A program made the position numbers and the translations under genes. The notes under the pieces are model-generated. The model was not told the origin of the DNA, made no database searches, and saw only the letters and a program-made list of their open reading frames with translations. A stretch of DNA of 64,000 nt from Pyronema omphalodes (Eukaryota > Ascomycota > Pezizomycetes > Pezizales > Pyronemataceae), in the NCBI GenBank assembly GCA_024516155.1, contig JAJJXM010000054.1, forward strand, positions 397,324 to 461,323. The letters run 5' to 3'. Numbering within the stretch: the first letter of the stretch is position 1; the number at the start of each line of letters is the position of its first letter. Below, piece after piece: positions 23,121-35,271 of the stretch.

Positions 23121-25368
23121 ATGTCTGACATAACCGGTACTTCTTCCCCAGCCATTTCTCCCATCGGCTCGACGAGTGGCTTGCCGACATTACAGGACAA
23201 TTTCTTGCAGAGCTTGACCCGGCGTGGAAACAACAATACCCAAAACTCTCCGAAAAATAGAACGGAGGCCACCGGTTTAGACTCTCTTTTGCGGAACGAT
23301 TCCGCAGACATCTTGAATAAGGAGCGTTCTCAATCTCGTGGTTCTGACGTAGATGTTCAGATGAGCGGGAATTCTCAAGCCCATGGAAACGAGGATCGTA
23401 ACGGATCCTTGGCATCACCTACGACATCAAGGAAGAGGCAAAGTGTTGATGGAGTGGAGTATCCACGACGAAGGGCAACCATTGCTGTGAGTTGCGATAA
23501 AGCCATAACATTTTTTTTTGGTGACCGGTCCTGATTAACTCCTGGTAGTGTGAAGTTTGCCGTTCAAGAAAGTCCCGCTGCGATGGATCTCGACCCAAAT
23601 GCCGACTCTGCATTGAGTTGAATGCCGAGTGTATCTACAGAGAGCCTGGAATCAAGTTAGACGCTGGAGATAAGCTCATTTTGGAACACCTTTCAAGGAT
23701 TGAGAATCTCTTACAGAATGCGTTACCAAGCCCTTCACATTCTCATCATGGCACGTCACCGACAGTCAGTGCAGCCACTGGTTTGAGCGATGAAAACCTT
23801 GCTCAATCCACCTTAAATCTTGCTGCGATAAATGGCCAGCATATCGGACAGGGTACTTGGAACCATACAAATATTTCTAGTATGCCCAAGGTCCACTCTA
23901 CTCCGGCACTTAATCTTTTGCAATGGCCAAAGATATCACAGCTGGTGTCTAGACCCTATGGATCTCAACATTTACTACAACTTGAACTAAATCGTGTGCC
24001 GCTCCAACTAAACGCATCTCTCACGCTAGACCTTTCCAACACGTCGGCTTATGTCTCTGCATACTTTGAACGTGTGAACGTATGGTACGCTTGTGTGAAT
24101 CCCTACACATGGACCAGCTATTATCGAACCGCACTATCCCAAGGCTTCCGTAGCGGAGCAGAAAGTTGTATAGTATTACTAGTTCTTGCACTCGGTAACG
24201 CCAGTACACGCGGGAGCATTTCGAGGATCTCACCAAATGAAGACCCCCCTGGAATGTCATACTTTTCAACCGCATGGGGGCTCCTACCATCACTGATGAC
24301 TCGAACAACCATGATGTCCGCTCAATGCATGATCCTCAGCGCGGCGTATCTTTTCTATATCGTCCGGCCGCTTGAAGCATGGACTCTCCTTAGCAGCACA
24401 AGTATGAAGCTTCAGCTACTCCTGAGTACAAATCCCCCCGCCATGCTACCAACAGCAGACCGGGAGTTAAGTGAGCGAGTCTACTGGAATACACTTCTCT
24501 TCGAAAGGTTTGTGGCGGTCGTTTGTCATAACCTACTCTAGCTAACCGAGTGACAACCAGTGACCTCCTCGCCGAGCTGGACCTGCCACATTCCGGGATC
24601 GTTCAATTCGAAGAATCCGTTGGTCTCCCCTGCGGTTTTGAAGAAGAGGATGAAGACCCAGTAATTGGCGGCCGAGACGATCTCTGGTATTTTTTAGCCG
24701 AAATCGCCCTGCGCCGGCTCCTCAACCGGGTCTCCCATCTCATCTACTCAAAGGGAACAAGTACATCCATCACCTCGTTGGCTCCGGTTGTTGCAGAGCT
24801 GGATTATCAGCTTACGCAGTGGTATGAAGGGTTACCGATACCGGTACAGTTTCCGCATAGTCGGGTTTTGTTGAGTAATCCGGTACAGACTGTGCTGCGA
24901 TTACGGTATTTTGCTTGTAGGACTATTATCTTTAGGCCTTATATCTTGGCGGTGTTGCAGAATGAGAAATTGGGGATGGATATTACAGTCCGGGAGAATT
25001 GTAGGAAGGCATTAGAGGCGTGTATAAGGCAGCTTGAACACATCACCGAGCAGTAGGTATACACAAACCCCTTTGGATAATGCATGCTGAAAGGTATTAT
25101 TAGTCATGCAGGTCATATGCCGTATCTCTGGCAAGGCGCGCTCTCGATGGTCTCGCAAAGTCTACTGGTAATGGGTGCTACCATGTCGCAGAATCTCGCG
25201 AGTTTGCTGCCCCCCGCAGAGCAAATGGATGTGATGTTCCAGGATGTCATCGCGGAAGTGGAGCGGTATGCGCATCTGGCACCAAGCCTTAGGTTATCGG
25301 CGGAAATCATTCGGGAAGCGGAGGATCGAAGGCAGATTTACTTGAGGAACCATAATATGCGGATGTAG
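23121..25368 (+). CDS. Zn2Cys6 fungal transcription factor with fungal-trans middle domain
   Basis: Four exons, 693 aa: 23121-23486, 23549-24507, 24561-25052 and 25104-25368. All junctions are in frame with GT...AG ends (62, 53 and 51 nt introns). The binuclear cluster begins exactly at the second exon: C123-x2-C-x6-C-x6-C-x2-C-x6-C150 (CEVCRSRKSRC ... CRLC ... C). A linker with a short LEHLSRIENLLQ helix follows. The fungal-specific regulatory domain spans roughly residues 270-640, with hallmarks YFERVNVWYACVNPYTW, LALGNASTRG, QCMILSAAYLFYIVRPLEAW and HAGHMPYLWQGALSMVSQ. The N-terminal 122 residues are Ser/Asn-rich and basic near the cluster (SRKRQSVDG, PRRRATIA). It acts in the nucleus as a sequence-specific regulator. 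No cluster neighbours indicate a target pathway. Confidence 0.9.
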
Positions 25369-26207
25369 ATTGAGGAAGTTGAGAACGGTTGGGATTTACG
25401 GCCTTGTTTTTGTTCTGTATTTATAAAAGTTTGTGAAATGGAGTTTGGGCGGGTATCTTGAGGAACTATGATGGAAGCGGTTGGTTTAAATGCGAGATTG
25501 CTGGCAACTCGTGGAATATTTTAAACTTTTGCAGGATCTTTAACTTCATATGACAGGTGGAGTTTTTAAAATGTGCTTTGGGTGGCGGGCGAATGAGATA
25601 TTATGATTTGTCGGACTATCTTTGCAGGCCCATGATTTCGTCGCGCTCAAGTGTACCTGGTGACGTAAGGACCGGTATCACTATTTGGTATTAAGATTAA
25701 GGTTTCTAAACTGCTACATCGCTAGCATGCTCAGGGTTAATTCATGCTGAAAGCGGAGGTAGCCGATTGATGATGAGCGGGAGTTCTCGCATTACAGCTA
25801 TACCCAGATCCAAAGGTTTACTGTAGAGTTGCAGAAGGACGATTTTTAGGATCCTATGCCGCGAGAATAATCTGAGTACAGATAATTCAAGTATCTTGTG
25901 GGGTAGTCGTCATTTAAAATTTCTCTTCCATTGCCATGGATGATATAAGCAGCCGGTAAAACGTATCATAGACAGATTTACTGCATGTAAAAACACAATT
26001 TAACCTTAACCATAAACCTATCTTTCAAACAAGTAATTATTTTCATGATCAATTATTTATACATTAGAAAAAATGTCTAGCTATCCGGCATATTATTTTT
26101 TCCATCCTCGGTCGTTGGGGTGATAATCGCATCCTCCCCATTCTCCCAGCTCCCTGTATTCTAGATTTCCCCAGGATTTCCTTTAATTTCTCTATCATCC
26201 CTAATTT
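25369..26207. other. Intergenic between convergent genes
   Basis: Converging 3' flanks of the Zn2Cys6 regulator (plus) and the GT34 gene (minus). No coding frame or organised repeat is evident. Confidence 0.5.
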
Positions 26208-27695
26208 CTAATCCTCCATAGTCTCCGTCTCATTTTGTGGCACGATGGTCCTCCTATTCCAAAAATCCTTAAACATCTTATCACAATCTCTTCCACCCCC
26301 TCTACACCCGGCGAAATGTACCAACAACTCATGATCTCTATACATTTGGGGGTAACTATTTATTAATCTCTGATCGACAATTCCGACATGTTTCAAGACA
26401 TGCGGGTGGTTGATGATTAGGTGTGCGAGCCCGTCTTGTTCGGAGAATGTAAATCTGCGGGGAAGGGGTTTAGTAAGGGTTGACGGAGAAGGAGGGGGGG
26501 GTGGTACTTGGGTTTCATTAGGTAGGGATCGTGCCAGAGATCTACGAAGGCTGACATGAAGGAGTTGCGGCGGATAAAAAAGGATCCCGCACTGTATCAT
26601 CATTCCTGTTAGCATATCCATATCCCTTCTCCCTCCCCGTTCCCGTGCTCCTGCTATCCTTCTCGGACCCCCCCCCCCCCCCCCGGGTAATACATACTTC
26701 AACCCATTACTATCCGTCGAAATAATAATAAAAATCTCCTCAGGCACCACCGTTTTCGCAGTCTTAACCACGTGTTTATGCTGCGGCAACTTCTTGGAAC
26801 CTCCAAACTTAATCTCAGCCCCCGGTTTCACCTCTCTTCGAAGTGCTTCCGGGGATAATAAATGGTCCCAGAGACTTAGTTCTGAATTCATGATTATTAC
26901 ATCGGAATCTAAACACCAGATCCATTCGACTTCGGGGTGTTTATCGAATGCGTCGTGGAGAGCCGCTGTAAAGGGGGGAGAGAGACGAGGGATTAGTAAT
27001 CTGTTACATAGTCTGGGGGTTTGTTCTCCGCGGGGATCGGGGAAGGGGGAGATGGGGGGGGGGGGGTTTAAGATGACCATAGAAAGCTAACTAAACCCCC
27101 CTGGAGAAACCCGGATTACTATGTAGTACTCACCTATCTTTGCCCACATTGGATCAGTTTTAAAGGACTCTTGATATTCGGCAAGATCCGCCCACATGAA
27201 TAGATATCCTAAAAAAAAGCGCTTCATCAGTCTCCGGATCTCATACCAGTTCTAAACCCGCCAATCCCCGACCTTCCCCGCGTGATATATCACTAAACAG
27301 CAACTAACCGGGGGGGGGGGGGGGGTTCCAATACTCCAACAAAACAAATAAAAAAATAAAAATAAATAAATAACGGAATAAATAAACATACCATGTCTAT
27401 TCGCATACTCCCTCCTATTCCTAATCGCCATCTCCAACCAATCCTTATGAAACCCATAATCCTTATCCCCCTTCTGATCCTTCGGCAGAAGCATCAACAC
27501 GGAATTCATAGGTTCTCTAGCCCCACCTGGTGGTGAATTCTTCGCCGCTTCTAGGGTTGGTGATAATGCGGGATGGTAGAGAGAGAGAATGTAGAGGACT
27601 ACTGAGAGTAGGGTTATGCTGGAGATTAGCATTAGTGTTAGAGGCGATATTCGCTGGCGTACGTGGCCTAGGGGCGTGTAGTTGAATTCCCCCAT
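26208..27695 (-). CDS. GT34 alpha-mannosyltransferase (MNN10/MNN11-type), Golgi
   Basis: Five exons on the minus strand: 27695-27392, 27208-27134, 26965-26698, 26591-26508 and 26454-26208. All phases agree (325 aa). It is a type II membrane protein: short cytoplasmic tail, one membrane anchor at about residues 18-38 (LTLMLISSITLLSVVLYILS), then a lumenal GT34 catalytic domain. Visible hallmarks are EYANRHGYLF, the DxD site WCLDSDVIIMN (D146-S-D148) that binds Mn2+/GDP-mannose, NGLNAGSFFIRRN, FSEQDGLAHLI, RLINSYP and the C-terminal VHFAGCRGGGRDC. The family extends alpha-1,6-mannan chains on N-glycans in the Golgi; that role is known for yeast homologues and inferred here. The ATG at 27695 lies just before the anchor. 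Each intron and the leader carries a G/C homopolymer (see findings). Confidence 0.92.
26668..26684. repeat. C17 tract in intron 3 of the GT34 gene
   Basis: Seventeen cytosines on the plus strand, so G17 in the transcript, a few bases after the 5' splice site. Related tracts: 26494-26501 (G8), 27054-27066 (G13), 27310-27325 (G16) and 27706-27720 (G15, leader), all G on the plus strand. Confidence 0.95.
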
Positions 27696-29377
27696 TTTGG
27701 TATCCGGGGGGGGGGGGGGGTTGAAGATGTTGGAGGAGTAGGAGATGTTGAAGTTATTGGAGATTTTGGCTCTGATTTTAGTGTCTCGGTATCGCTCTTC
27801 TCTATCGGCGGCGGTTCGTTCGTGGTATAGGCGGTGGTAAAGTCTCCACCAAAAAATCGAAATCGAAGTCGGGGTCGTGGTCGATACAGTAGTCGTTTCT
27901 TGACTTCTTAGTTTCCTCAATTTCCTCCGTTTCGTCGCTTCGTAGCTGTAGCCGTTCCTTCGTCCCTTCGTATAAACCTCTCGTTTCCTCGTCGTTTTAT
28001 CTATACCCCCGATATCTGATAACCACCCAGAACAGACAAATGAAACAGCCGTTGACGGTATTTGAGCCAACCAGGAAAATATGACTTTAAGTTACGACAC
28101 AAGCACCCGGAGGGAGGGGGGTATCTAAGGTACTTATAAGTACACCTTTTGCAATCCGTATGTATGTATGTATGACGCCGCTTTCTTGCTGCTTGCGATA
28201 AATCCACAAAAAAAGGAAAACCGATCTCGATATGCTGGATGATGCAGTCAGCAACTGTAAATGTAAAGCGTTGTTAGTTTTGTGGTGACTATGGTGTATA
28301 TGTAACCTCACCTTACCTCGCCCTGTTCTGCCTTGCTTTGGACACCGACTTCTGCACCTTGAAGCCCTTGTGGCTGAGTGAAATGCGTGGTTTGTGATGT
28401 GGGAGTGTAAAGTGCTATTTTGTAAACATTCCACACTGTGATCGGTAGCTGGATGGTGTGTATGAAGGGAATCGATGGAATCAAATGCGCCATGGATATT
28501 TTATCATGATCGCTAGGAGGTTTGTAGGACTGCGTGGTTTTTCTTCTTCCTTTCTATTCTGAATTCGAATTTCGAGAGAAAAAGGTTGTCTTCAGAGTAC
28601 TGTAGCCAGGGGTGTCCGCTTCTTATTTAACAAAATGTGGTTATGATATGGTGGTGCATGTTGGTATGCCCATGCCATGCGGCCGGTGGTTACCATACAC
28701 CATATGCTATCCAAAACGTAACCCCCCAATGCGCGTGGAATTGGGATCAACAACCTACCTACCGGACCCTGCATAAGCGATTTGCAACTGTTTTTTTTTT
28801 CGATTACTTTTTTCGGGAAGGGTGGTTTCTTCAGCCCTGAGCCTTGGAGAGTTGAGCTGAAGATGTCATAGGAAATTCAGCTTGATGATTATATACCATA
28901 GGCTGAGAGGAATCATTTAAGCGACGTGTGTAGAGTATCCCAGTACCCCGGTATGCTGTCTATGTATATGTACATATCAAACACGATAAAATGAAATGAA
29001 AGGTGAGATGTGAATATGTTTGCGACTTTGTGTGGTTTCGTATTCCCATCCCCATCAATCAATCGATAGGCTTACGTACCTTAATTGATTATCGTGTAAT
29101 TACACGATAATCAATTTCCCCTACTTAACCTATGTACCTTTTTACATGCATCGGAAAGCTACATAATCATAATAACAAATAAAATAACCAAACAATCATA
29201 CCAACCGGTATGGTGTACAATGTACATGTTATACACCTACACCTAAACGCAACGCACTCTCTGCTTTTTCCCAAAGTAGACAACATAAGAACTTAAACGC
29301 GGGACTTTGCATCCGCTGTACACATAACGATATGGTATAGTACACCGTCAGCATCACCATTGCCGTAACCATGTGTA
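27696..29377. other. Upstream region of the GT34 gene and gene-free flank
   Basis: It contains the 5' leader and promoter of the GT34 gene. Minus-strand open frames continue upstream of its ATG (to about 28434), but they are low-complexity (T/R/Y-rich) and are better explained as UTR. A palindromic TGATTATCGTGTAATTACACGATAATCA sits at about 29085-29112. No other gene is evident. Confidence 0.45.
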
Positions 29378-29916
29378 TGGTGCCGGCCACTTGGTAGGGC
29401 TAGCGTCTTGGCAAAGTCTTGGCATATACAAAACATAAATTTTGATTACTAAGCGCCGAGTGATGACTTATGAGCCAGTTTTCCCATACAAAGCCTTCCA
29501 AGACCTGATTAGTAAGCTTCGAGTGATGACTCCTGAACTTGGTTTCCCAATCCAGGGCCACCGAAAAGATACTAGCGTAATATCATCATTTCTCACTCGG
29601 TATGTACTACGCTCAATACGGTATATACTATGCCTATTAGGATATGGCGTGCATAATAGAGCCTCGCTAGTGATGCATTCAAAAGTTCCCTCTGCCACCA
29701 AAACTTGGGTCACTTTCAAACGCTATCTACTCCACGACCACGCCTCCAAATCGAATTTTGACGCCCCAGAATTGTTCTCTGACGTCTATTCTACAAAGTT
29801 GGGGCATTAAAATTAATAATTTTTTTCGTCGCGAGGAGGAGATACGGTCGGCGCGGGGGGGTTGTTTTGAGGCCTCAGATCCCTGTCGCGCTAGCTCTAC
29901 TAAGTGGCCGGCACCA
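29378..29916. mobile_element. TA-flanked inverted-repeat element (Tc1/mariner-type MITE)
   Basis: The terminal inverted repeats 29378-29405 and 29889-29916 match at 26 of 28 positions (TGGTGCCGGCCACTT...GCTAGCG). TA dinucleotides lie directly outside both ends (29376-29377, 29917-29918), as expected of Tc1/mariner target duplication. The 539-bp interior has no transposase. It holds a 122-codon frame (29442-29810) whose start is a 63-bp, 21-codon imperfect tandem repeat (RRVMTYEPVFPYK / LRVMTPELGFPIQ). It is classified as non-autonomous; the superfamily is inferred only from the TA ends. Confidence 0.65.
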
Positions 29917-29918
29917 TA

Positions 29919-31883
29919 TGGGCCCAAAGAACAGCTGTCTATCACTCGTATTGGTGGGCTCGAGTACGGGTTTATCAAAACACCATGTACTCATCGGTAT
30001 GGACATACATACGCTGGAACCACCAACGCGCCATACCGCATCGCATCGCACATCCTAAATTCTCCTTCCTTCCTTCCTTCTCCCATCCCGAATTCTCCAA
30101 ACTACCCGCTCTTCCTTCCAACTTCTACAAAATCGCATCCAAACCACCTCTAGATAAAAACCTCCACCACAACCCACCTAACCCCCATCTCCCACCAAGC
30201 CCTCCCTCCACATTCAAGACACCGGCCATATCCACCAGCAACCACGATATTCTGCACTTTAACACCCATAAATATACATTCCGCACCTTTCCGTGGCTGC
30301 AGTTGAACAACAAGCACGACATGTAGTTTGTCATGTATGTGTACCCAGTTTCACGCGTAAAAAAATAAGCATCGCGATGCTACTTTCTCTATCAAACTTC
30401 CCATTCCTAAGCCTTCGTTATTGCGACTTGCCCGTGCTTGCTAAGACTTCGCGGCTTACGTCGTCGCGTCTCCATGTCTTCGTGTAATGTCAGAGTGGAG
30501 ACGAGCACGGGGAAGCTTAGCTGCTAGCTTGGTCGATCTGGTGACTACAGAAGCTAGCGAAATATATAGTTAACTAGCCACCCAGCTAGATAAGGCTTAT
30601 TTGCACTGCGGCACTGCCGGTTTGATAGGCGTGGATGGTGGTGCCTGAGATGACATGAGATATCAGATACGGGGAAGGTGGGGAGGAGGATGGATATCTT
30701 TAAGGATTTTTATTTTCTATAACAAAAAATGATTGGTAGTGAAATGACTACTATAGAAAAACAATGGGGAAATTTTTGTTGAAAGATAAAATAACAATAT
30801 GACTGCTGGTACTTGTGCGGAAGTGGTGGATTTCTCTTCATCACGGGATGCTCGAAGATACTCAAAGATACTCAAAGATACTGCGATACTATCAATCATC
30901 CAGCTCCCCGTAGCATGCGTCTCCGTGGATATTAGGGTTCCGGGCTTATATCTCGCACCATAAAATCTATCTATCTCAAGATTTCTAGCATTCTATGTAC
31001 AAAAACGACGCTATAAAAAGCCTCTGTAGTAGTGAGCACGAATATGAATTCCATAAATAAAAACCGATTACGCAGACAGATGTGACAAGTGACGGTTATT
31101 ATCTTCGACCGCGAGCTCTGTGAGCCTTGAAGCTCAGTAAAGAGCCTTCCGAACCCGGTGGGAATGGGGCGGTGAGTAGTACATATAGGCATCCGGACCA
31201 AGCATCAGTCGCCTACCGCAGCGATAACCGAATCTTATAACTTTGTCATATATAATATACTTTCTACCGATCCTTTTGTATTGTAACAGCACTTATTTTA
31301 CCCTAACCCCTCTTCTATACTCTGTAATGCCTTTTAACTCCTACCAAACACCCCCCCCTCCACCCCCAAACCCCTTCTCTTTTAAACCCATCCAAAACTG
31401 TCCCCAATAAAACCCCCCTTTCTATCCCTCTCCATTCCGTCCCATCACATAACCACCAAAGTCTACTCCCCACAGTTCCTGTCTTAATTACAATGCATTA
31501 TACATCCAAGTCTCAAACCATATCCCGGTTCTCGGGTTTCCGGGTTCCGGCGGATCATGGATGTACTGGTGCGTGTACATAGTACCTACAGCCTGCAACC
31601 TACATACTGTCTACTGACTATATGTCTATATTATATCTGCATATAGCACTGGTACTGGTACTGGGAATATATAAGTATCTATAGCAGCATTTGGTGCTTC
31701 TGCTATTATATAAGACTCCGAATATAGCGTATAGCGAACATAAAAGCGATTTATACCGTAGCTAATTTCTGGCATCTGAGATGTACCTGGCGCTGCTTAT
31801 ATCAGGAAAAGAAAAATTATTGTGATGTTATAGATAATGAATATAGTGACTTATATTTCAGACCTGTGGATAGTTTTTATGAG
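29919..31883. other. Gene-poor interval
   Basis: Overlapping open frames at 29758-30326 are proline/asparagine-rich and lie on cytosine-biased sequence without domains. From about 31330 the plus strand is strongly C-rich, then AT-rich with tata-type dinucleotide stretches. No gene is supported. Confidence 0.4.
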
Positions 31884-31891
31884 GTTGATGT

Positions 31892-32665
31892 CAGACCTCC
31901 CAGTCGTACAAACCAGTTTAAAATGACGGCCAAAACGGACTGTACGGACTGTTGGAATATGAGAACTGTACGGCGACCCAGTTCAGTTTACTGTCAGTAT
32001 TATAAACTGGTTAAACTGTGAAAACCAGTTAACTGAATGCAAGGCTTGGCAAACCAGGTGAACTGTTTAAAACTGCGAAAACTGGTTTGCCCAGAGGAAC
32101 TGGTTTATGAAAGGGCAATAAATATTATTCAGTGCATACATAAAAAACTTCTATCCTAATTTGGTCCCTAGAAATCACAACTTACGCCTACGATTGAAGC
32201 TCTTGAGCCCCTCAATGACTTCCAGAGTATCTGCCTGCATTCAATGGCGGCCCGATATAACGATCTGCTTGTATTCGGAAAACAGCAGCCCAGACTCGGA
32301 AGTCATCGCGAGAACTGAGAGAAAGTTCACCGCCATATTGTCAAGGCTAGGAAATCTGGCTACCAGAAGCTGGCGAAATGAGCAGGGTTGAGATACTGGC
32401 AGGCTCGGCCACCGGTGGGTTCAAACGAGGTTGAATACGTTATTTATTCCTGCATGCACTGGTTCCCGATGCAGTTGAACTGGTTTGTATTTATCGAGTC
32501 CGTTTAATCAGTGCACTGCAGTTACCTGGTTCTATGGACCCCTCAAAACTGAACCAACTGTCTATCCGGGACATTGAAACTGCACCAACTAACTGTGAAT
32601 TGTCAGTTCAGTTTACCTGGTTTACGATTTTACCCGGTAAACTGGCTATACGGTTGGGAGGTCTG
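31892..32665. mobile_element. hAT-like non-autonomous element with 8-bp target duplication
   Basis: The inverted ends start CAGACCTCCCA at 31892 and end with its complement at 32665. Over about 27 bp the termini match at most positions (...CGTA-x-A-x-x-CCAGTTTA). The flanks are GTTGATGT (31884-31891) and GCTGATGT (32666-32673), an 8-bp duplication with one C/T change, as for hAT elements. AACTGGTTT / AAACCAGTT motifs recur in both orientations through the 774-bp body, like hAT subterminal repeats. A short peptide relic (LEPLNDFQSICLHSMAARYN, near 32200) may be old coding sequence. No intact transposase. Confidence 0.7.
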
Positions 32666-32673
32666 GCTGATGT

Positions 32674-33300
32674 TTTGGCAGGAATGTTTACAGCTGCAAA
32701 AATCCCTGCTGAAAGAAATAGCTGGAAATTGAGTGGGGAGTGTTGAAATGTAAGATCTTTGAAAATTGGGAGGAGTGGGTATGTAAGAAAGCAAAAAGAA
32801 GGAGAAAAAAAATTAGAAATGAATAACAATGTCTGGTCTCTTCATCGTCCACACTGACCATTGATAAAAACTCGATAAAATAGTTGTACCTACAATTCCA
32901 TGCATACTGTATATACATAACCCCACACCATCCCTATCAACACCGAAAACACTCATCAGATTCCGGTATTACTCTACAACCCCCCTCCCCCTCTCCTCAA
33001 TCTCCGATCACCGCTCACCACTCACAATCCGTCGTTTTCCGAAAACGGTATATACCTATACAATAATATACATACCTATACAATAATATACATACATATA
33101 CATACATATACATACATATATATATACTCCGCAACTCAATCCATTCCAACCCCGAAAACAAAAGGTAATAAAAATCGAAAACATTTTATCCCTACCAGTT
33201 ACGATTATTATTACAGTTGAAACCGGGGATTATAAAACGTATCCGGGAATCATGAGATGGATGAGAGAGGGGTTTATATCACTGTAGTACGGAGATTGGA
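32674..33300. other. Intergenic, AT-rich with (TACA)n tracts
   Basis: The catacatata / tatacata microsatellite is at about 33060-33125. No gene is recognised. Confidence 0.45.
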
Positions 33301-33424
33301 GATATAGAGATATAGAGATATAGAGATATAGAGATATAGAGATATAGAGATATAGAGATATAGAGATATAGAGATATAGAGATATAGAGATATAGAGATA
33401 TAGAGATATAGAGATATAGAGATA
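33301..33424. repeat. (GATATAGA)n microsatellite
   Basis: About 15 near-perfect copies of the octamer GATATAGA, then diverging into GATACATA. The minus-strand frame of repeated YLYISIS across it is an artefact. Confidence 0.92.
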
Positions 33425-35271
33425 CATAGATACATACAGATAGAGCTGCGAATTACAACAAATTGATAGCCGTCGGCTACTAGCTACTAGCTGCTGCAAA
33501 AAAAGAGGTCGGAGAGCATGTAGTACACCAAAAATGAGAACCTCGTCATTCAAAACCTCGTTGCCAGGAGCTTAGGAGCTTTATACCAGAAGCATGATCC
33601 GAGCTCTAACCATGAAGCTATGAAGTTTACCAACACCTACATATCATCCATCCCCAGCTATGTACTCTACATATCCATCCCCAGCCTATAACTACCAACC
33701 CTACCACCGAAACGAAGCAACGCATATTTATTATGTATTATGTATTATATCTATCCAAATCAAATACAAATCTACGAAACTATTCCTCGCGCTGTCAAAT
33801 CTACACAGCTGATATTCAATTATACCCTACCCCGCTACAGGCAGCAAAAAAAGCTACTAAGGTTAATCTACAGTTACACCAGGTACACCAGGTACACCAG
33901 CTGCCAAAGCTGCAAGAGCTGCCAGAGATATTCCGGCTTACATAGCTGGTACAGCAGCTACAGACCAATCTACGGCCAATCTATTTACACCAGGTGACAG
34001 CAGAGCTACATACAGGACCTACGGAGCTGTGCCATCCGTAGGAGCCCCATACACTATCCATAGCATCCGTAGCATCCGTCCATAGCAGCCGTATCAGCCG
34101 TAGGAGCTATGTGAGCCGCCACCGCAGCAGCTGCGCGCAGCAACGGGAGCTACAGGAGCTACAGATGTGAGTCATAGTATACCAGAGCTACCAGAGCTAC
34201 CAGGGATACTAGAGATCTCAGCCTTACGATGATAGCACCACGATGACAGCATCAGCCTTACGATGACAGCTCCGGCTACGCGCCTTTAGAAGGAATTCTT
34301 TGTGACGGTTCAAGGTGTGTACTTTTGCTTTGAGTTGTGGTTTCTTAGGACCTTGCCCTTAGCTTTACGTTACGACAACAGTTGTGCTTCAAGTTTATAA
34401 TAACAATGACAATGACAATAACAATAATAATCATGATACTTTTAGACTTTAAACTTTAGACTTTACTCTCTGCTGCAATATGCTCGGTTCTTTTAAGTTG
34501 TGAATAAAAAAATGAATATGAAGCATATTCCTTCTTTCTTTTGGTTCATTCCGATAGGATAGATCAAGTCGAGATGATAAAGGGGAGGAAATCTATTGAC
34601 AGACGCTGTGATTTGGTGGTCTTTATGATTATGATTCCTGATTCCTTTTATGTTTGTTCTTGCGTTCCTGTTCCTGTTCCTGCGTGCTTTTATTCCTTCA
34701 CATCTAACACATCTAAGTCCTGCTGTTCCTGCTGTTCTTGCTTTTCCTGTTCCTTCGTTCTTTCATTCATTCGTTCCTGCGTTCCTGCGTTCCTGAGTCC
34801 CTTCATGACGAGTAAAAAAGAGTTTAATAAAGCATCTCCGTGAATACCAACGCCTATATCATGACACAACCCACTCCTCTTGATAAACTCATTCATTATC
34901 ATTCCTATCATAACGAAAGTAAACCTCCCTCGATTTTCCATTCCCTTCCATTCCCTTCCAACCCTCCCTCCCTTCCAAACCTCCATTTCCCCCAAACTAA
35001 AGAAAAGAAAAATAACATTTATAAAAGAAAGAAAAGAGCGCCCCAAAAAAAAAAAAAAAAACAAGAGAAACCATAAACTCCAAAAAGTCATTATAAAAAA
35101 TCATCAATGACATATGTTATGAAAGAAAAAAAAAAAAAACTAAACTATATGCTTGCTTGTAAAAAAGAAAACGAACTTTTCCTTCGCTTTTGCTACGATG
35201 GGCGCTGCGGCGGCGGCTTCGGCTGCGCTGCCTCTGCTTTGCTGCGGCTTTGCCTCCACCTCCACCTCCGC
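33425..35271. other. Microsatellite- and minisatellite-rich interval
   Basis: It includes GGTACACCA repeats (about 33885), CATCCGTAG / AGCCGTA repeats (34030-34110), GAGCTACCA repeats (34185-34205), CTTACGATGACAGC repeats (34220-34270), TTCCTG repeats (about 34660-34790) and an A17 run at about 35045. No gene is supported. Confidence 0.55.

Noticed and set aside
27696..28434. N-terminal extension of the GT34 protein
   Set aside because: The upstream frames are low-complexity. The ATG at 27695 sits correctly just before the single membrane anchor, and a C15 tract separates it from the upstream frame.
33230..33553. Minus-strand frame of repeated YLYISIS
   Set aside because: It is a read-through of the GATATAGA octamer repeat.
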